This document shows positions 1 to 9,256 of a DNA stretch of 64,000 nucleotides, piece after piece. Made by a program: the position numbers and the translations under genes. Source of the stretch: Spirochaetaceae bacterium (GTDB taxonomy: Bacteria; Spirochaetota; Spirochaetia; DSM-27196; PWMO01). Position 1 is the stretch's first letter. Each line of letters opens with the position of its first letter. The DNA is taken from positions 1 to 64,000 of the forward strand of contig RECP01000063.1 in NCBI GenBank assembly GCA_007693945.1, in the 5' to 3' direction. The notes beneath the pieces were generated by a model, which saw nothing but the letters and a program-made list of their open reading frames with translations, was not told where the DNA came from and ran no database searches.

Positions 1-76
1 GGGGGGGGGGGGGGGGGGCGGGGCCCCCCCCCCCCCCCCCCCCCCACCCCGGGGCCCGGGGGGGGGGGGGGGCCCC
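1..76. other. G/C homopolymer at contig edge, probable artefact
   Basis: The first bases are runs of G and C with a single A and no other composition, unlike anything else in the window, which is about 60% GC with normal complexity. Long poly-G is typical of two-colour sequencing dark cycles and of poorly resolved contig ends. I see no gene, repeat unit or site in it, and nothing recognisable between it and the first stop codon at 128. Confidence 0.75.
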
Positions 77-127
77 GACGCCCTCGGCTCAATCGCACTG
101 CGTGCAGACGACTACCGTGAACGCCAG

Positions 128-1324
128 CTATCTGGCAAAATAGGCAAACTCAACCGTCTTGATCTCGTCCCTCTCGAACTTGAGAATCGACAGCGGGATG
201 TCGACCGCACGATGCGTACCGGGATCGATCTCGATGCTCGTCACCACCCCCTCGTACGGGGTACCATCGGAAAGGGCGGCCTGCACGGCCTGCGGATCAT
301 CCGATCCGGCCCGCTGGATGGCGTCGATGATCAGGCCGACGTCGTCATAGCCTGAGAAAGAGTGCAGCCGCGGGTCAACACCATATTCGGCGCGATAACG
401 TGCGAAGAAGTCCTGCAGCTTGGGATCATCAAAGGTGATGTTATTGGGAAAGTACGCCCCGTCGGCAGCCGGTCCGGCAACCTCGTCCATCGGCTTGTAC
501 CACGAGTTGTTGCCGAGGAAGCGCGAACGCACCCCGATTTCGCGCGCCTGGCGCACCGCGTTGGCATTCTCGGTCACGTAGTTGGGAATGAACAGGCCTT
601 CGGGGTTGAGTTCGCGGATGCGCGTGAGCTGCGAACGGTAATCGAGGTCACCGGCCTGGAACTCGAAGTTCCCCAGCATTCTGCCGCCGTTGTTGTTGAC
701 GTAGTGTTCAAAACCGCGGGCAAGGTAGAGTGAGTACGAGTTTGACGGCGTATAGAGCATGGCAAAGGACCGCATGCCGAGCTCGTGCATAGCGTAGCTG
801 GCAATGATGGCGGCCTGCTGGAACGCCGACGGCTGGGTGAGGAAAAAGTACGGATTGACCGGAATGTCGCGGTCGGGATTCTCCGCGTCGAAATCCGGGG
901 TAGTCGCTCTCTCGTCCATGGCGCGCGATACAATCGGAACGCGCAGCCTCTCGGCAACCGGAGATACCGCCAGCGCCGTGTTGGACAGCAGCGACCCGTT
1001 CACCGCCGCAACCCGATCCTCCTGTGCCAGGCGGGTGTAGGCGCGAACCGCTTCGGTCGGGCTCATCTCGATGTCGTAGACGATCAGTTCCACCGGCCTT
1101 CCGCCCAGAATACCACCGGCCTCGTTGACCTCTTTGACTTTCAGACGGGCGCCCTTCTCGGCATCGGTACCCCACTGAGCCGTACCGGCGCTCAGGTCGG
1201 CGTAGAACCCTACGCGAACCGGCCGATCGACGGCTTCCTCCGGCTGGCCGGTAGCGAACGCCAGCGTGGTGGTTACCAGCAGCAGAGCCACGGCAATTGC
1301 CGTGCAGCGCATGATTGTCTTCAT
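128..1324 (-). CDS. LIV-type ABC transporter substrate-binding protein
   Basis: This is a 398-residue periplasmic binding protein of the type 1 (leucine/isoleucine/valine-receptor-like) fold. Residues 1-24 form a Sec signal peptide ending LAFA-TG, without a lipobox Cys, and the mature protein begins GQPEEA as in many spirochaete binding proteins. The body opens with RVGFYADLSAGTAQWG and continues with KVKEVNEAGGILGGRPV, the usual ligand-cleft region of this family. It is divergent from livHMGF and should deliver ligand to that permease. The start ATG follows TAAGGAGG. The ligand is unknown; branched-chain amino acid is only the family default, and the PreA-like gene downstream of the permease leaves other small amides or nucleobases open. 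Confidence 0.9.
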   Translation of the reverse strand: MKTIMRCTAIAVALLLVTTTLAFATGQPEEAVDRPVRVGFYADLSAGTAQWGTDAEKGARLKVKEVNEAGGILGGRPVELIVYDIEMSPTEAVRAYTRLAQEDRVAAVNGSLLSNTALAVSPVAERLRVPIVSRAMDERATTPDFDAENPDRDIPVNPYFFLTQPSAFQQAAIIASYAMHELGMRSFAMLYTPSNSYSLYLARGFEHYVNNNGGRMLGNFEFQAGDLDYRSQLTRIRELNPEGLFIPNYVTENANAVRQAREIGVRSRFLGNNSWYKPMDEVAGPAADGAYFPNNITFDDPKLQDFFARYRAEYGVDPRLHSFSGYDDVGLIIDAIQRAGSDDPQAVQAALSDGTPYEGVVTSIEIDPGTHRAVDIPLSILKFERDEIKTVEFAYFAR

Positions 1325-1357
1325 CAGAAAACCTCCTTAACGTTGGTCAGGAAACAG

Positions 1358-1386
1358 TTGAAGTATGCGTGATCCTAGCCTATAAT
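1358..1386 (+). promoter_or_regulatory. Sigma70-type promoter of livHMGF operon
   Basis: TTGAAG (1358-1363), a 17-base spacer and a perfect TATAAT (1381-1386) lie 107 bases before livH. On the opposite strand TTGCAT-N16-TATTAT (1409 back to 1382) could serve livJ, so the two promoters would overlap back to back. Confidence 0.6.
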
Positions 1387-1401
1387 ATCACAACCTGATA
1401 A

Positions 1402-1415
1402 TAATGCAAGCATTA
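1402..1415. promoter_or_regulatory. Palindromic operator-like site between livJ and livH
   Basis: TAATGC-AA-GCATTA is a perfect inverted repeat with six-base arms. It begins about 16 bases downstream of the livH -10 box and overlaps the probable -35 of livJ, a position where one bound repressor could block both genes. No regulator is assigned to it. Confidence 0.4.
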
Positions 1416-1492
1416 ACGCGCGCACACTCTGACGTGGGATGTGCGGCTGAAGCGTTGAACGACAAAGACGCGGCATCAAGGGAAGGCGCGAA

Positions 1493-2377
1493 ATGGGATC
1501 GAGTATCTTCTTTCAGCAACTGATAAACGGCGTATCGCTCGGAGGCGTGTACGCCGTCATGGCAGTGGGCTTCGGCATTGTCTTCAACGTACTGAAGTTC
1601 TCCAATTTCTCCCACGGCGGCGTGGTGGCAATCTCGGCCTACGTCGGCTACTACCTGTCCCGTAACGTGACCGACAACTTCTGGCTCGCGCTGGCCGCCA
1701 CCACAATGATCGGCGGCGCGGTGGGGTTACTGGTTGAACGGCTGGTATTCCGCCCGGTGCGCAGGGCCGGCAAGCCGCTGACCTACTTCTTCGTCAACTC
1801 GATCACGGTCGCGATGGTCGTGCAGCAGTTCTTCTCAGCCATGTGGGGAGCACACTACTTCGCGTACCCGGATTTCTTCGAGAGAACGGCCTTCCACGTC
1901 TCGGGGCTGGTGATTTCGCGAACCTACCTGCTGATGCTGGTGATCTCGGCCGTGGTGCTGCTGGCGCTGACGCTGTTCTTGCGGGCTACCAAACTGGGGA
2001 TTGCCATCCGCGCCGCGTCGAGCGACATCTACACCCCGCCGCTGATGGGGGTCAATACCGACGTCGTGACCGGCCTGACCTTCGTAATTGCCGGCCTGCT
2101 GGCTGGTATTACCGGTTTCTTCCTGGGAATGACGTATACGGTCACGCCGTTCATCGGCTCAATGATGCTCAGAGGCATCATCGCGGCCATTATCGGCGGG
2201 ATGGGGAGCCTGGCCGGCGGCGTGATCGCCGGCATCCTGCTGGGCGCGGTCGAGGCGCTGCTCATCGCCGAAGTCGGGTCTTCGGTAACACCAATCATTA
2301 TCTATCTTGGTATCGTCGTGCTGCTGCTCGTCCGGCCCCAGGGCATTGCGGGTAAGCCGTACACGGTCAAGGCATAG
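1493..2377 (+). CDS. livH: LIV-type ABC transporter permease (LivH family)
   Basis: This 294-residue inner-membrane protein belongs to the LivH branch of branched-chain-type permeases. The N-terminus (FFQQLINGVSLGGVYAVMAV) and the later GGMGSLAGGVIAG segment, which carries the EAA-like loop contacting the ATPases, are family hallmarks, and about eight hydrophobic segments are visible. It pairs with LivM from the next gene, 20 bases on. The ATG follows GGAAGG. The substrate is set by the divergent binding protein and is not known. Confidence 0.93.
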   Translation: MGSSIFFQQLINGVSLGGVYAVMAVGFGIVFNVLKFSNFSHGGVVAISAYVGYYLSRNVTDNFWLALAATTMIGGAVGLLVERLVFRPVRRAGKPLTYFFVNSITVAMVVQQFFSAMWGAHYFAYPDFFERTAFHVSGLVISRTYLLMLVISAVVLLALTLFLRATKLGIAIRAASSDIYTPPLMGVNTDVVTGLTFVIAGLLAGITGFFLGMTYTVTPFIGSMMLRGIIAAIIGGMGSLAGGVIAGILLGAVEALLIAEVGSSVTPIIIYLGIVVLLLVRPQGIAGKPYTVKA

Positions 2378-2397
2378 ACAAGGCACGAGGAGCAGCC

Positions 2398-3267
2398 ATG
2401 GTTTTCTACGCCAAAGTCCTGGAGACAACGCTTCTGTTCACCATGTTCGTACTCTCGGTCTATATGCTCAGCGGACTCACCGGCCTTTTTTCGCTGGGCC
2501 ACGGTGCATTCATCACCATAGGAGCGTACACCGCCGGGCTGGCAACCACGCGCTTCGGTCTTCCGATCTGGCTCAGCCTGATCCTGGCAGTTGTGGTCGG
2601 CATGATCGGCGGTCTGATCATCGGCGCCCCGACGCTCAAGCTGCGGCGCGACTACTTCCTGCTGGTGACGTTCGGATTCGGTGAAATGGTCAGGGCACTG
2701 CTGCTGTGGACGGCACAACTTACCGGCGGAGCAATGGGGCTTGCGGGGATCCCGTACGCCGCCGAGCTGCCGCTGATCGCCGTTTCGACGCTGGTGGTGG
2801 TGCTGTTTGTCGCCAACCTCAAGAAGACGGCGTTCGGCAGAACCTGCATCGCTATCCGCGATGACGAACTGGCGGCTCAGGCGATGGGCGTCAACGTCTA
2901 TGCGCACAAGATAAAGGTCTTTCTGCTCTCGGCGGCCATTGCGTCGTACGGAGGCGCGCTGCTGGCGTTCAATATGTCGTTCATCGAACCCAACCTGTTC
3001 AACTGGCTGGAATCGGCCAAGTTGATTGTCATCATCTTCGTTGGCGGAATCAACAGCGTTACCGGCGCGCTGATTACCGGGATCTTCTACTACAGCTTTG
3101 GAGAGCTGTTCCGGTTTGCGCACGTGTGGCGCGACGTCATCCTCGGGCTGCTGGTGATTCTGGTGATCGTTTTCCGTGCCCAGGGGGTATTCGGAAGCTG
3201 GGAGTTCTCGCCGGCGTGGATTCGCAGTCGCTTTCATCGCAGGCCGGCTCGCAATCAGGAAGCGTGA
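2398..3267 (+). CDS. livM: LIV-type ABC transporter permease (LivM family)
   Basis: This is a 289-residue permease, the second membrane subunit of the importer. It has about eight to nine hydrophobic segments and family motifs such as GLTGLFSLGHGAFITIGAY near the N-terminus and FVGGINSVTGALITGIFYY in the coupling loop. The start ATG lies behind GAGGAGCAGCC. It ends in a GTGA overlap with livG, so the two are translationally coupled. Length is slightly below most LivM proteins, which often carry an N-terminal extension. Confidence 0.93.
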   Translation: MVFYAKVLETTLLFTMFVLSVYMLSGLTGLFSLGHGAFITIGAYTAGLATTRFGLPIWLSLILAVVVGMIGGLIIGAPTLKLRRDYFLLVTFGFGEMVRALLLWTAQLTGGAMGLAGIPYAAELPLIAVSTLVVVLFVANLKKTAFGRTCIAIRDDELAAQAMGVNVYAHKIKVFLLSAAIASYGGALLAFNMSFIEPNLFNWLESAKLIVIIFVGGINSVTGALITGIFYYSFGELFRFAHVWRDVILGLLVILVIVFRAQGVFGSWEFSPAWIRSRFHRRPARNQEA

Positions 3268-4036
3268 TCGTGGAACTGTTGCGGGTTGACTCGATCTCCA
3301 AGAACTTCGGCGGCGTCGCGGCAGTAGCGGATTTCTCGATGAGTCAGGGTGCCGCGGAGATAAGCGCGATCATCGGACCCAACGGTGCCGGCAAGACCAC
3401 CACCTTTAATCTGATCTCGGGCGTCCAGACCGTGGACAAGGGCAGTCTCCGCTTCGGCCAAAGCGACATCACCCGCCTCCCGTCCCACCGGATACAGGCG
3501 CTCGGTGTCTCACGCACCTTTCAGAACATTCGCCTGTTCGACGGACTGTCGGTTGTCGATAACGTCAAGATCTCGTACACCCCTCAACTTGGGTACAGTG
3601 TCCTCGATGAACTGCTGAGTACCCCGAGGGTCCGCCGTAAGGAGAGGCTGATCGAGGAACGCGCCATGGAACAGCTTGCGTTCCTGGGTCTGGCCGAACA
3701 CGCTAAAAAAAAGCCGAAGAGTCTGTCGTACGGGCTGCGCCGGCGCCTCGAACTCGCCCGCGCCCTCATGCCCGAGCCCAGACTGTTGCTGCTCGACGAG
3801 CCCGCGGCGGGTCTGAACGCGGCCGAAATCCGCGAGTTGATGAGCACTATAGAGCATATCCATCGTGAGAAGAACCTCTCGGTGATAGTCGTGGAACACC
3901 ACATGGAGCTGGTGATGAATATCTGCACCAGAATCCACGTGATGGACTTCGGGCGCAAGATTGCGGAGGGAACTCCGCAGGAGATCACGCGCAACGAGAA
4001 AGTGCTGCAGGCCTACCTCGGCGACATGGGGGACGT

Positions 4037-4040
<4 letters not shown>
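3264..4040 (+). CDS. livG: LIV-type ABC transporter ATP-binding protein (LivG family)
   Basis: This is a cytoplasmic ATPase of about 258 residues. Walker A is GPNGAGKTT, Walker B is LLLLDEPAAGLN, and the switch His lies in VVEHHM. The signature is SYGLRRRLELARAL instead of a strict LSGGQ, as is common in LivG. The ORF track begins at 3126 inside livM, but homology starts at LLRVDSISKNFGG. I therefore use the GTG at 3264, which overlaps the livM stop by four bases; the in-frame GTG at 3270 is an equally reasonable start behind AGGA. It works with LivF as a heterodimer. Confidence 0.92.
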
Positions 4041-4744
<704 letters not shown>

Positions 4745-4793
4745 GCGCCGGGGGCGTTGACCGATGGAGGGTTGGGATGAAAGGAGCACGCGG

Positions 4794-6026
4794 GTGAACA
4801 GCGGCGGCAGCGTCGATCTGCAGGTACGGCTGGGGACACTGACCCTGCGCAACCCTTTTCTGGTGGGATCTGGGCCCACGGTCAAAAACGCCGACCAGGT
4901 CCGCATGGCGGCGGACAACGGGTGGGCCGGGGCGTCCATAAAACTGGCCATCGATCCGCAGCCCTATCTGAGCTTTCCACCGCGCTACCGCTGGCTCAAG
5001 AAGGAAAAGATTCACATCTTTACGGCCGAGAAGCGCCTGACTGCCGATGAAGCGCTGGCCGTGGTCGGGGAAGCACGGGCTGCGGTTGACGATTTTGCGA
5101 TTATTCCTACCATCACCTACGACGGCCAGGACTACGAAGGATGGGGCCGCCTTGCGCGGCGCTTCGAAGAGGCAGGCGCCCACGCCGTTGAGCTCAACAT
5201 GTGCTGTCCAAATATGTCGTTCAACCTCTCGAGCACCGGAACCTCCACCGAGAAGAGCACCGGCGCCAGCCTCGGCAACGATCTGGCCAATCTGCCCAGG
5301 GCGGTCCGTTCCGTGGTCGATGCGGTGAGCGTGCCGGTGATTGTCAAGTTCAGCCCCGAAGGCAACCAGCTGGCCGCAGCGGGGCGCGTTGCGCTGGACG
5401 CCGGAGCCGCGGCCGTCGGACACGCGGGGAACCGGCTCGGCATTCCCGACATCGACATAACCAGACCACTGGATCCGGTCTACCGCCTGCAGGACCAGGT
5501 GACGCTCGGCTGCATTTCCGGGCCGTGGCTGCGCCCGCTTGCGCTACGCGACACCTACCAGATGCGCCACTATCTGGGTCCGGACGCGTTCATCATCGGG
5601 TCCGGCGGAATCAGCGACCTGCAGAGCAGCGTCCAACAGATCATGGTCGGCTCGGACGCCGTCTGGATCTGCACCGAGACGATGATCCGCGGCTTTGACT
5701 GGCTGCCGCGGCTGCTGGACAAGCTCGTTGACTACATGCGCTCCATGCAGTTCTGCACAATTGGCGACATGCGCGACCTGCTGCATCAGAACATCGCTTC
5801 GGCTCAAGAGCTGACAATTCACGACGGCTACGCCGCTGTGGATCCCGACACGTGCACCAACTGCGGTCTGTGCTGGAAGATCGGTCATTGTGACGCCATC
5901 AGGCACGATGAGGGCACCACCGTGATTGATCCGGAGCTGTGTTTAGCCTGCTCCACGTGCGTCGACGTGTGCCCCAGGAGCGCGATTCGGATGGTCGAGC
6001 GGTCAGCGGCGGGAGTAAAGGAGTAA
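4794..6026 (+). CDS. PreA-like dihydropyrimidine/dihydroorotate dehydrogenase with ferredoxin domain
   Basis: The protein is about 410 residues long. The N-terminal 300 residues form the FMN TIM barrel of the DHOD/PreA family, with the active-site Cys region ELNMCCPN and phosphate-binding GSGGISD. The C-terminus has two four-Cys clusters, CTNCGLCWKIGHC and CLACSTCVDVCP, for 4Fe-4S centres. In PreA the enzyme reduces uracil or thymine with a PreT partner; no preT is present here. The GTG at 4794 follows AAGGAG by seven bases, whereas the ORF-track ATG at 4764 has no ribosome site. Its place in the transporter operon suggests it acts on the imported compound, but the substrate is inferred, not shown. 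Confidence 0.8.
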   Translation: MNSGGSVDLQVRLGTLTLRNPFLVGSGPTVKNADQVRMAADNGWAGASIKLAIDPQPYLSFPPRYRWLKKEKIHIFTAEKRLTADEALAVVGEARAAVDDFAIIPTITYDGQDYEGWGRLARRFEEAGAHAVELNMCCPNMSFNLSSTGTSTEKSTGASLGNDLANLPRAVRSVVDAVSVPVIVKFSPEGNQLAAAGRVALDAGAAAVGHAGNRLGIPDIDITRPLDPVYRLQDQVTLGCISGPWLRPLALRDTYQMRHYLGPDAFIIGSGGISDLQSSVQQIMVGSDAVWICTETMIRGFDWLPRLLDKLVDYMRSMQFCTIGDMRDLLHQNIASAQELTIHDGYAAVDPDTCTNCGLCWKIGHCDAIRHDEGTTVIDPELCLACSTCVDVCPRSAIRMVERSAAGVKE

Positions 6027-6030
6027 CGCA

Positions 6031-7080
6031 ATGAGCGGAGTTACCGGTATCGGTATCGTCGGCGCCCAGTTCGCCGGCAGGTTTCATGCAGAGATCTGGC
6101 GCACTCTGCCCGAAGCAAGGGTGGTTGCGGTTGCCGATCTGTCCGCAGAGGCGCGAGACGGGTTTGCAAGGGCATTCGGGCCGATGCGGACGTACCAGGA
6201 CCTCGCCGGTCTGTTGTCCGACGGCGAGGTAGAGGTCGTAGACCTCTGCGTGCCGAACTTCCTGCACGCGGAAATGGCGATTGCCTCGATGGAGGCCGGC
6301 AGGCACGTGATCTGCGAGAAGCCGCTTGCCACCCGGCTCGACGACGGTGAACGTGTGGTCGAAGTCCAGCAGAAGACCGCACGCCGCTATTTCTACGCCG
6401 AAGACTGGATATTCGCCCCGGCCCTGGTGCGAGCTGAACAGATCATTCGGGAAGGCGGGATCGGGCGTCCACTGTTCTTCAAGGGCCAGGAGTGTCACAA
6501 CGGTTCACATTCACCGTACGCCAGAACAATAGCGTACTGCGGCGGCGGGTCGGTGATCCACGTCGGCATACATCCCATCGGCTATGCCTACCACCTTTTC
6601 GGCCTGCCGCAGCGTGTCACCGGCTGCTGCAGCGGCGGAAGCGGGCAGAATTTCGTTCACACCGATTTCGAAGGCGAGGACTGGGGTCTGGGCGTGCTGC
6701 ACTATCACGACGGACGGCAAGCTCTGATAGAGGGCAACTACATCACCACCGGCGGAATGGACGATCGCGTCGAGGTGTACGGGAGTGACGGCGTGGTAAA
6801 GGTGGATCTGACCTTCGGCAGTCCACTTTCGGTCTTCTCCCGCAACGGGATCTCCTACGCCGTGGAGAAAGCCGAGTTTACCCAGGGATGGACACGACCG
6901 GCAATCAACGAGAACGAGTCGCTCGGCTACAAGGACGAACTGACCCATTTCCTGGGTTGTATACGGCACAACGGTGAACAGGTTGCTTCGACCACCGCCG
7001 AGGCCGGCCACGCCGTCCTGCGCGTCGTCGACGCCATCTATCGTTCAAACCGTGAGGGACGCACGGTAACTCTGGCCTGA
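6031..7080 (+). CDS. Gfo/Idh/MocA family oxidoreductase
   Basis: This is a 349-residue NAD(P)-dependent dehydrogenase of sugars or sugar derivatives. The Rossmann N-terminus reads GIGIVGAQFAGRFHA and the family cofactor/catalytic motif EKP appears in CEKPLATRLDDG. The C-terminal sheet domain carries the GGGSVIHVGIHPIGYAYHLF helix with the likely catalytic His. It follows the PreA-like gene by four bases and precedes a NagB-like gene by about 30 bases, so all three are probably co-transcribed. Substrate cannot be read from the sequence. Confidence 0.88.
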   Translation: MSGVTGIGIVGAQFAGRFHAEIWRTLPEARVVAVADLSAEARDGFARAFGPMRTYQDLAGLLSDGEVEVVDLCVPNFLHAEMAIASMEAGRHVICEKPLATRLDDGERVVEVQQKTARRYFYAEDWIFAPALVRAEQIIREGGIGRPLFFKGQECHNGSHSPYARTIAYCGGGSVIHVGIHPIGYAYHLFGLPQRVTGCCSGGSGQNFVHTDFEGEDWGLGVLHYHDGRQALIEGNYITTGGMDDRVEVYGSDGVVKVDLTFGSPLSVFSRNGISYAVEKAEFTQGWTRPAINENESLGYKDELTHFLGCIRHNGEQVASTTAEAGHAVLRVVDAIYRSNREGRTVTLA

Positions 7081-7111
7081 CGAGCCAACAGATCACGGGG
7101 AGGGAGGTTCT

Positions 7112-7888
7112 ATGGAGATTCACGTATCCGACAGTCAAGCGGCACTGGCTGCGGCGGCAGCGGAGAAGGCCGCCGCGGTGCTCAAGCAGGCGCTGAGCGC
7201 CGCGGAGCGCGTGCGCGTGATAGCAGCCACCGGCAATTCACAGCTGCAGTTCCTCGAGGATCTCTGCAGCCGAAGCGACATCGAGTGGAACAGAACCGAG
7301 ATCTTCCACCTCGACGAGTACGTCGGAATACCGAAGACGCATCCGGCCAGCTTCTCGGGGTATATCCAGAGCAGAATCGTTGACCGGATTCATCCGGCCG
7401 CGGCGCATCTGATCAACGGTGAGGCCGCGGATGCGGAGGCCGAGCGGCAACGCATATCCTCCCTGATCCAAAGTGCCGAAGTGGACGTCGCCTTTCTGGG
7501 GATCGGGGAGAACGGGCACCTCGCGTTCAATGATCCCCCGGCCGACTTCCAGACCGACGAACCGTACATCATTGCGGAGCTCGACCGTCGATGCCGACTG
7601 CAGCAAGTCGGCGAAGGATGGTTCGCCTCGCTGGGCGACGTTCCATCACGGGCTTACACGATGTCGATACGGCAGATCCTCAAGAGCCGTACGATTGTCT
7701 GCGTGGTTCCCGACGAACGCAAGGCGGAGGCCGTCCGCGACTGCCTCGACCCCCAGGGCGCAGTCTCTCCCGCCTACCCGGCGTCGGTACTCAAGACGCA
7801 CGCCGACGCGCACGTCTTCCTTGACCGCAGCTCGGCATCGCTGCTCTCAGGAGGCGGGCAGCGGCGATCAGCCGCGAGCGTGCCGTAA
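7112..7888 (+). CDS. NagB-like glucosamine-6-phosphate deaminase family protein
   Basis: The protein has 258 residues, the normal NagB length. The proposed proton-abstracting Asp lies in FHLDEYVGI, and the ring-opening motif is GENGHLAFNDP, where E. coli NagB has GNDGHIAFNEP. The Asp and Glu of that motif are therefore Asn and Asp, the form seen in the broad NagB-like branch. It would turn an amino-sugar phosphate into a ketose phosphate plus ammonia. It sits between a Gfo/Idh dehydrogenase and a ROK regulator, a setting typical of amino-sugar use. The ATG follows GGGAGGGAGG. Confidence 0.8.
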   Translation: MEIHVSDSQAALAAAAAEKAAAVLKQALSAAERVRVIAATGNSQLQFLEDLCSRSDIEWNRTEIFHLDEYVGIPKTHPASFSGYIQSRIVDRIHPAAAHLINGEAADAEAERQRISSLIQSAEVDVAFLGIGENGHLAFNDPPADFQTDEPYIIAELDRRCRLQQVGEGWFASLGDVPSRAYTMSIRQILKSRTIVCVVPDERKAEAVRDCLDPQGAVSPAYPASVLKTHADAHVFLDRSSASLLSGGGQRRSAASVP

Positions 7889-7912
7889 CAAACGCAACGT
7901 AATGGAGGCCGG

Positions 7913-9121
7913 GTGGTGCTGACTACCGTTGGCTCGATCCACGATGGTGAGAGATACCGACTCAAGGACCGCGAGAAGGCCCTGGTGTTCCAGGAACTGG
8001 CGACCAACGGTCCCTGCAGCCGCAAATCAATCGCCGAACGCACCGGCATCCGGCCTACTACGGTCTCACGGGCAGTCAAGGAACTGATCGAAGATCGCTT
8101 TGTCACGTCGACCGCTACGGTTGAAGGCGAACGCCCCGGCAGACCGGAGGTGATGTTGCGGATCGAGAGCAACCGCCTGGTTGCGGTCTCGATGTACGTC
8201 CAGGCGCGCGAGCTGCGCACGGCGCTTATCAACCTCGGTGAGCAGACTATCTGTGAGCACGTGGCGCCGCTCTCGCCCCACACCGACAATACCGGGTTCC
8301 TGAAGGCGTGCTCGGATTCGTTCCGATCCGTATTGCCGTGCGTGCCGCCCCGTTCCGAGATGCTTGGAATTGCACTGTCGCTGGTGGGAACGGTTGCGGC
8401 CGGCAACAATACGTGGATCTCGGCCGCACGGTGGCGCAACATCAGGGCACTCGATTTCGGACTGCTGAGCCGCCGGCTCGAGCTGCCGGTGACAATCAAC
8501 CGAATGCAGGATGCAGAACTCCAGTACCTGGTGCAGAAGAACCCCGCGTACCACGACAAGAACGTTCTGTTTCTGCACTGGGGGTTCGGGATAGGCGCTT
8601 CCTACGCCCACGGCGGCGTGGTAATGGGGTCAACCATCGGCCGGTTCTGTGAAATCGGGCATACACGGCTGTCGATCGAACACGGCAAGGCGTGTCAGTG
8701 CGGTGCAGTCGGCTGCCTGGAGACCGAGGCCGCGCTGTGGGCCATCCGACAGGAAATCGCGGATCATATCAAGGGCAGCCTGACGGACGAGCGTGAGCTC
8801 GGCCGTACCATGAGTACGATGGATATTGCCGACCATCCGGCAATCGATCGCGCCACACGCCACGTAATGCTGGCGCTGCTCAACCTCCACCAGGTCTTCT
8901 ACCCGGACGTGATTGTGATTGCCGGACCGTTTACCGAGAACCAGGCCGTGTTCCAGCGGCTGTGCGCGTTTCTGCGCTCCGAGCTCCCGGACTATGCCAG
9001 GGATCAGGTTGAGGTTCTTGCCGTAACCGGCGGGTTCCACGGCTCCGTGCGCGGCAGTGTCTACCGCTTCTTCCGCTCCAGGCTGAAGGGCACGCTGACG
9101 CTCAACGGCAGCCCCAATTAG
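7913..9121 (+). CDS. ROK family transcriptional regulator
   Basis: This is a 402-residue repressor with a winged helix-turn-helix near residues 20-80 (SRKSIAERTGIRPTTVSRAVKEL), followed by a ROK sugar-kinase-like domain. The zinc motif HGKACQCGAVGCLE is complete. A GTG start (7913, or 7916) follows ATGGAGG. It is the last gene of the liv/NagB strand and lies just upstream of the tct promoter, whose palindrome is a plausible target. ROK regulators usually respond to sugars or sugar phosphates, here perhaps an amino sugar. Confidence 0.88.
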   Translation: MVLTTVGSIHDGERYRLKDREKALVFQELATNGPCSRKSIAERTGIRPTTVSRAVKELIEDRFVTSTATVEGERPGRPEVMLRIESNRLVAVSMYVQARELRTALINLGEQTICEHVAPLSPHTDNTGFLKACSDSFRSVLPCVPPRSEMLGIALSLVGTVAAGNNTWISAARWRNIRALDFGLLSRRLELPVTINRMQDAELQYLVQKNPAYHDKNVLFLHWGFGIGASYAHGGVVMGSTIGRFCEIGHTRLSIEHGKACQCGAVGCLETEAALWAIRQEIADHIKGSLTDERELGRTMSTMDIADHPAIDRATRHVMLALLNLHQVFYPDVIVIAGPFTENQAVFQRLCAFLRSELPDYARDQVEVLAVTGGFHGSVRGSVYRFFRSRLKGTLTLNGSPN

Positions 9122-9190
9122 GGTGCCGTGATGCCGGCAGGCAGCAGGGGGCAGGCAGACAGAGGATTGGAGCGGCACAGGAGAACAAAA

Positions 9191-9239
9191 TTGACACCAG
9201 CCGTCGGCTGGGCTATTCTGAACCGCCCTCACGGGGCGG
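9191..9239 (+). promoter_or_regulatory. tct operon promoter with palindromic operator in the spacer
   Basis: TTGACA (9191-9196), a 17-base spacer and TATTCT (9214-9219) form a near-consensus promoter. The first 15 spacer bases, CCAGCCGTCGGCTGG (9197-9211), are a perfect palindrome with seven-base arms, so a bound protein would compete with RNA polymerase. A small hairpin, CCGCCC-TCACG-GGGCGG (9223-9239), would lie at the very 5' end of the transcript and may protect it or the leader. Confidence 0.7.
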
Positions 9240-9256
9240 AAACCAAGGAGAATGCC

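Noticed and set aside
2302-3237. 311-codon minus-strand ORF, and the similar 24152-25198 ORF
   Set aside because: Both are antisense to well-supported genes (livM and the enolase-family gene) and show only low-complexity shadow composition.
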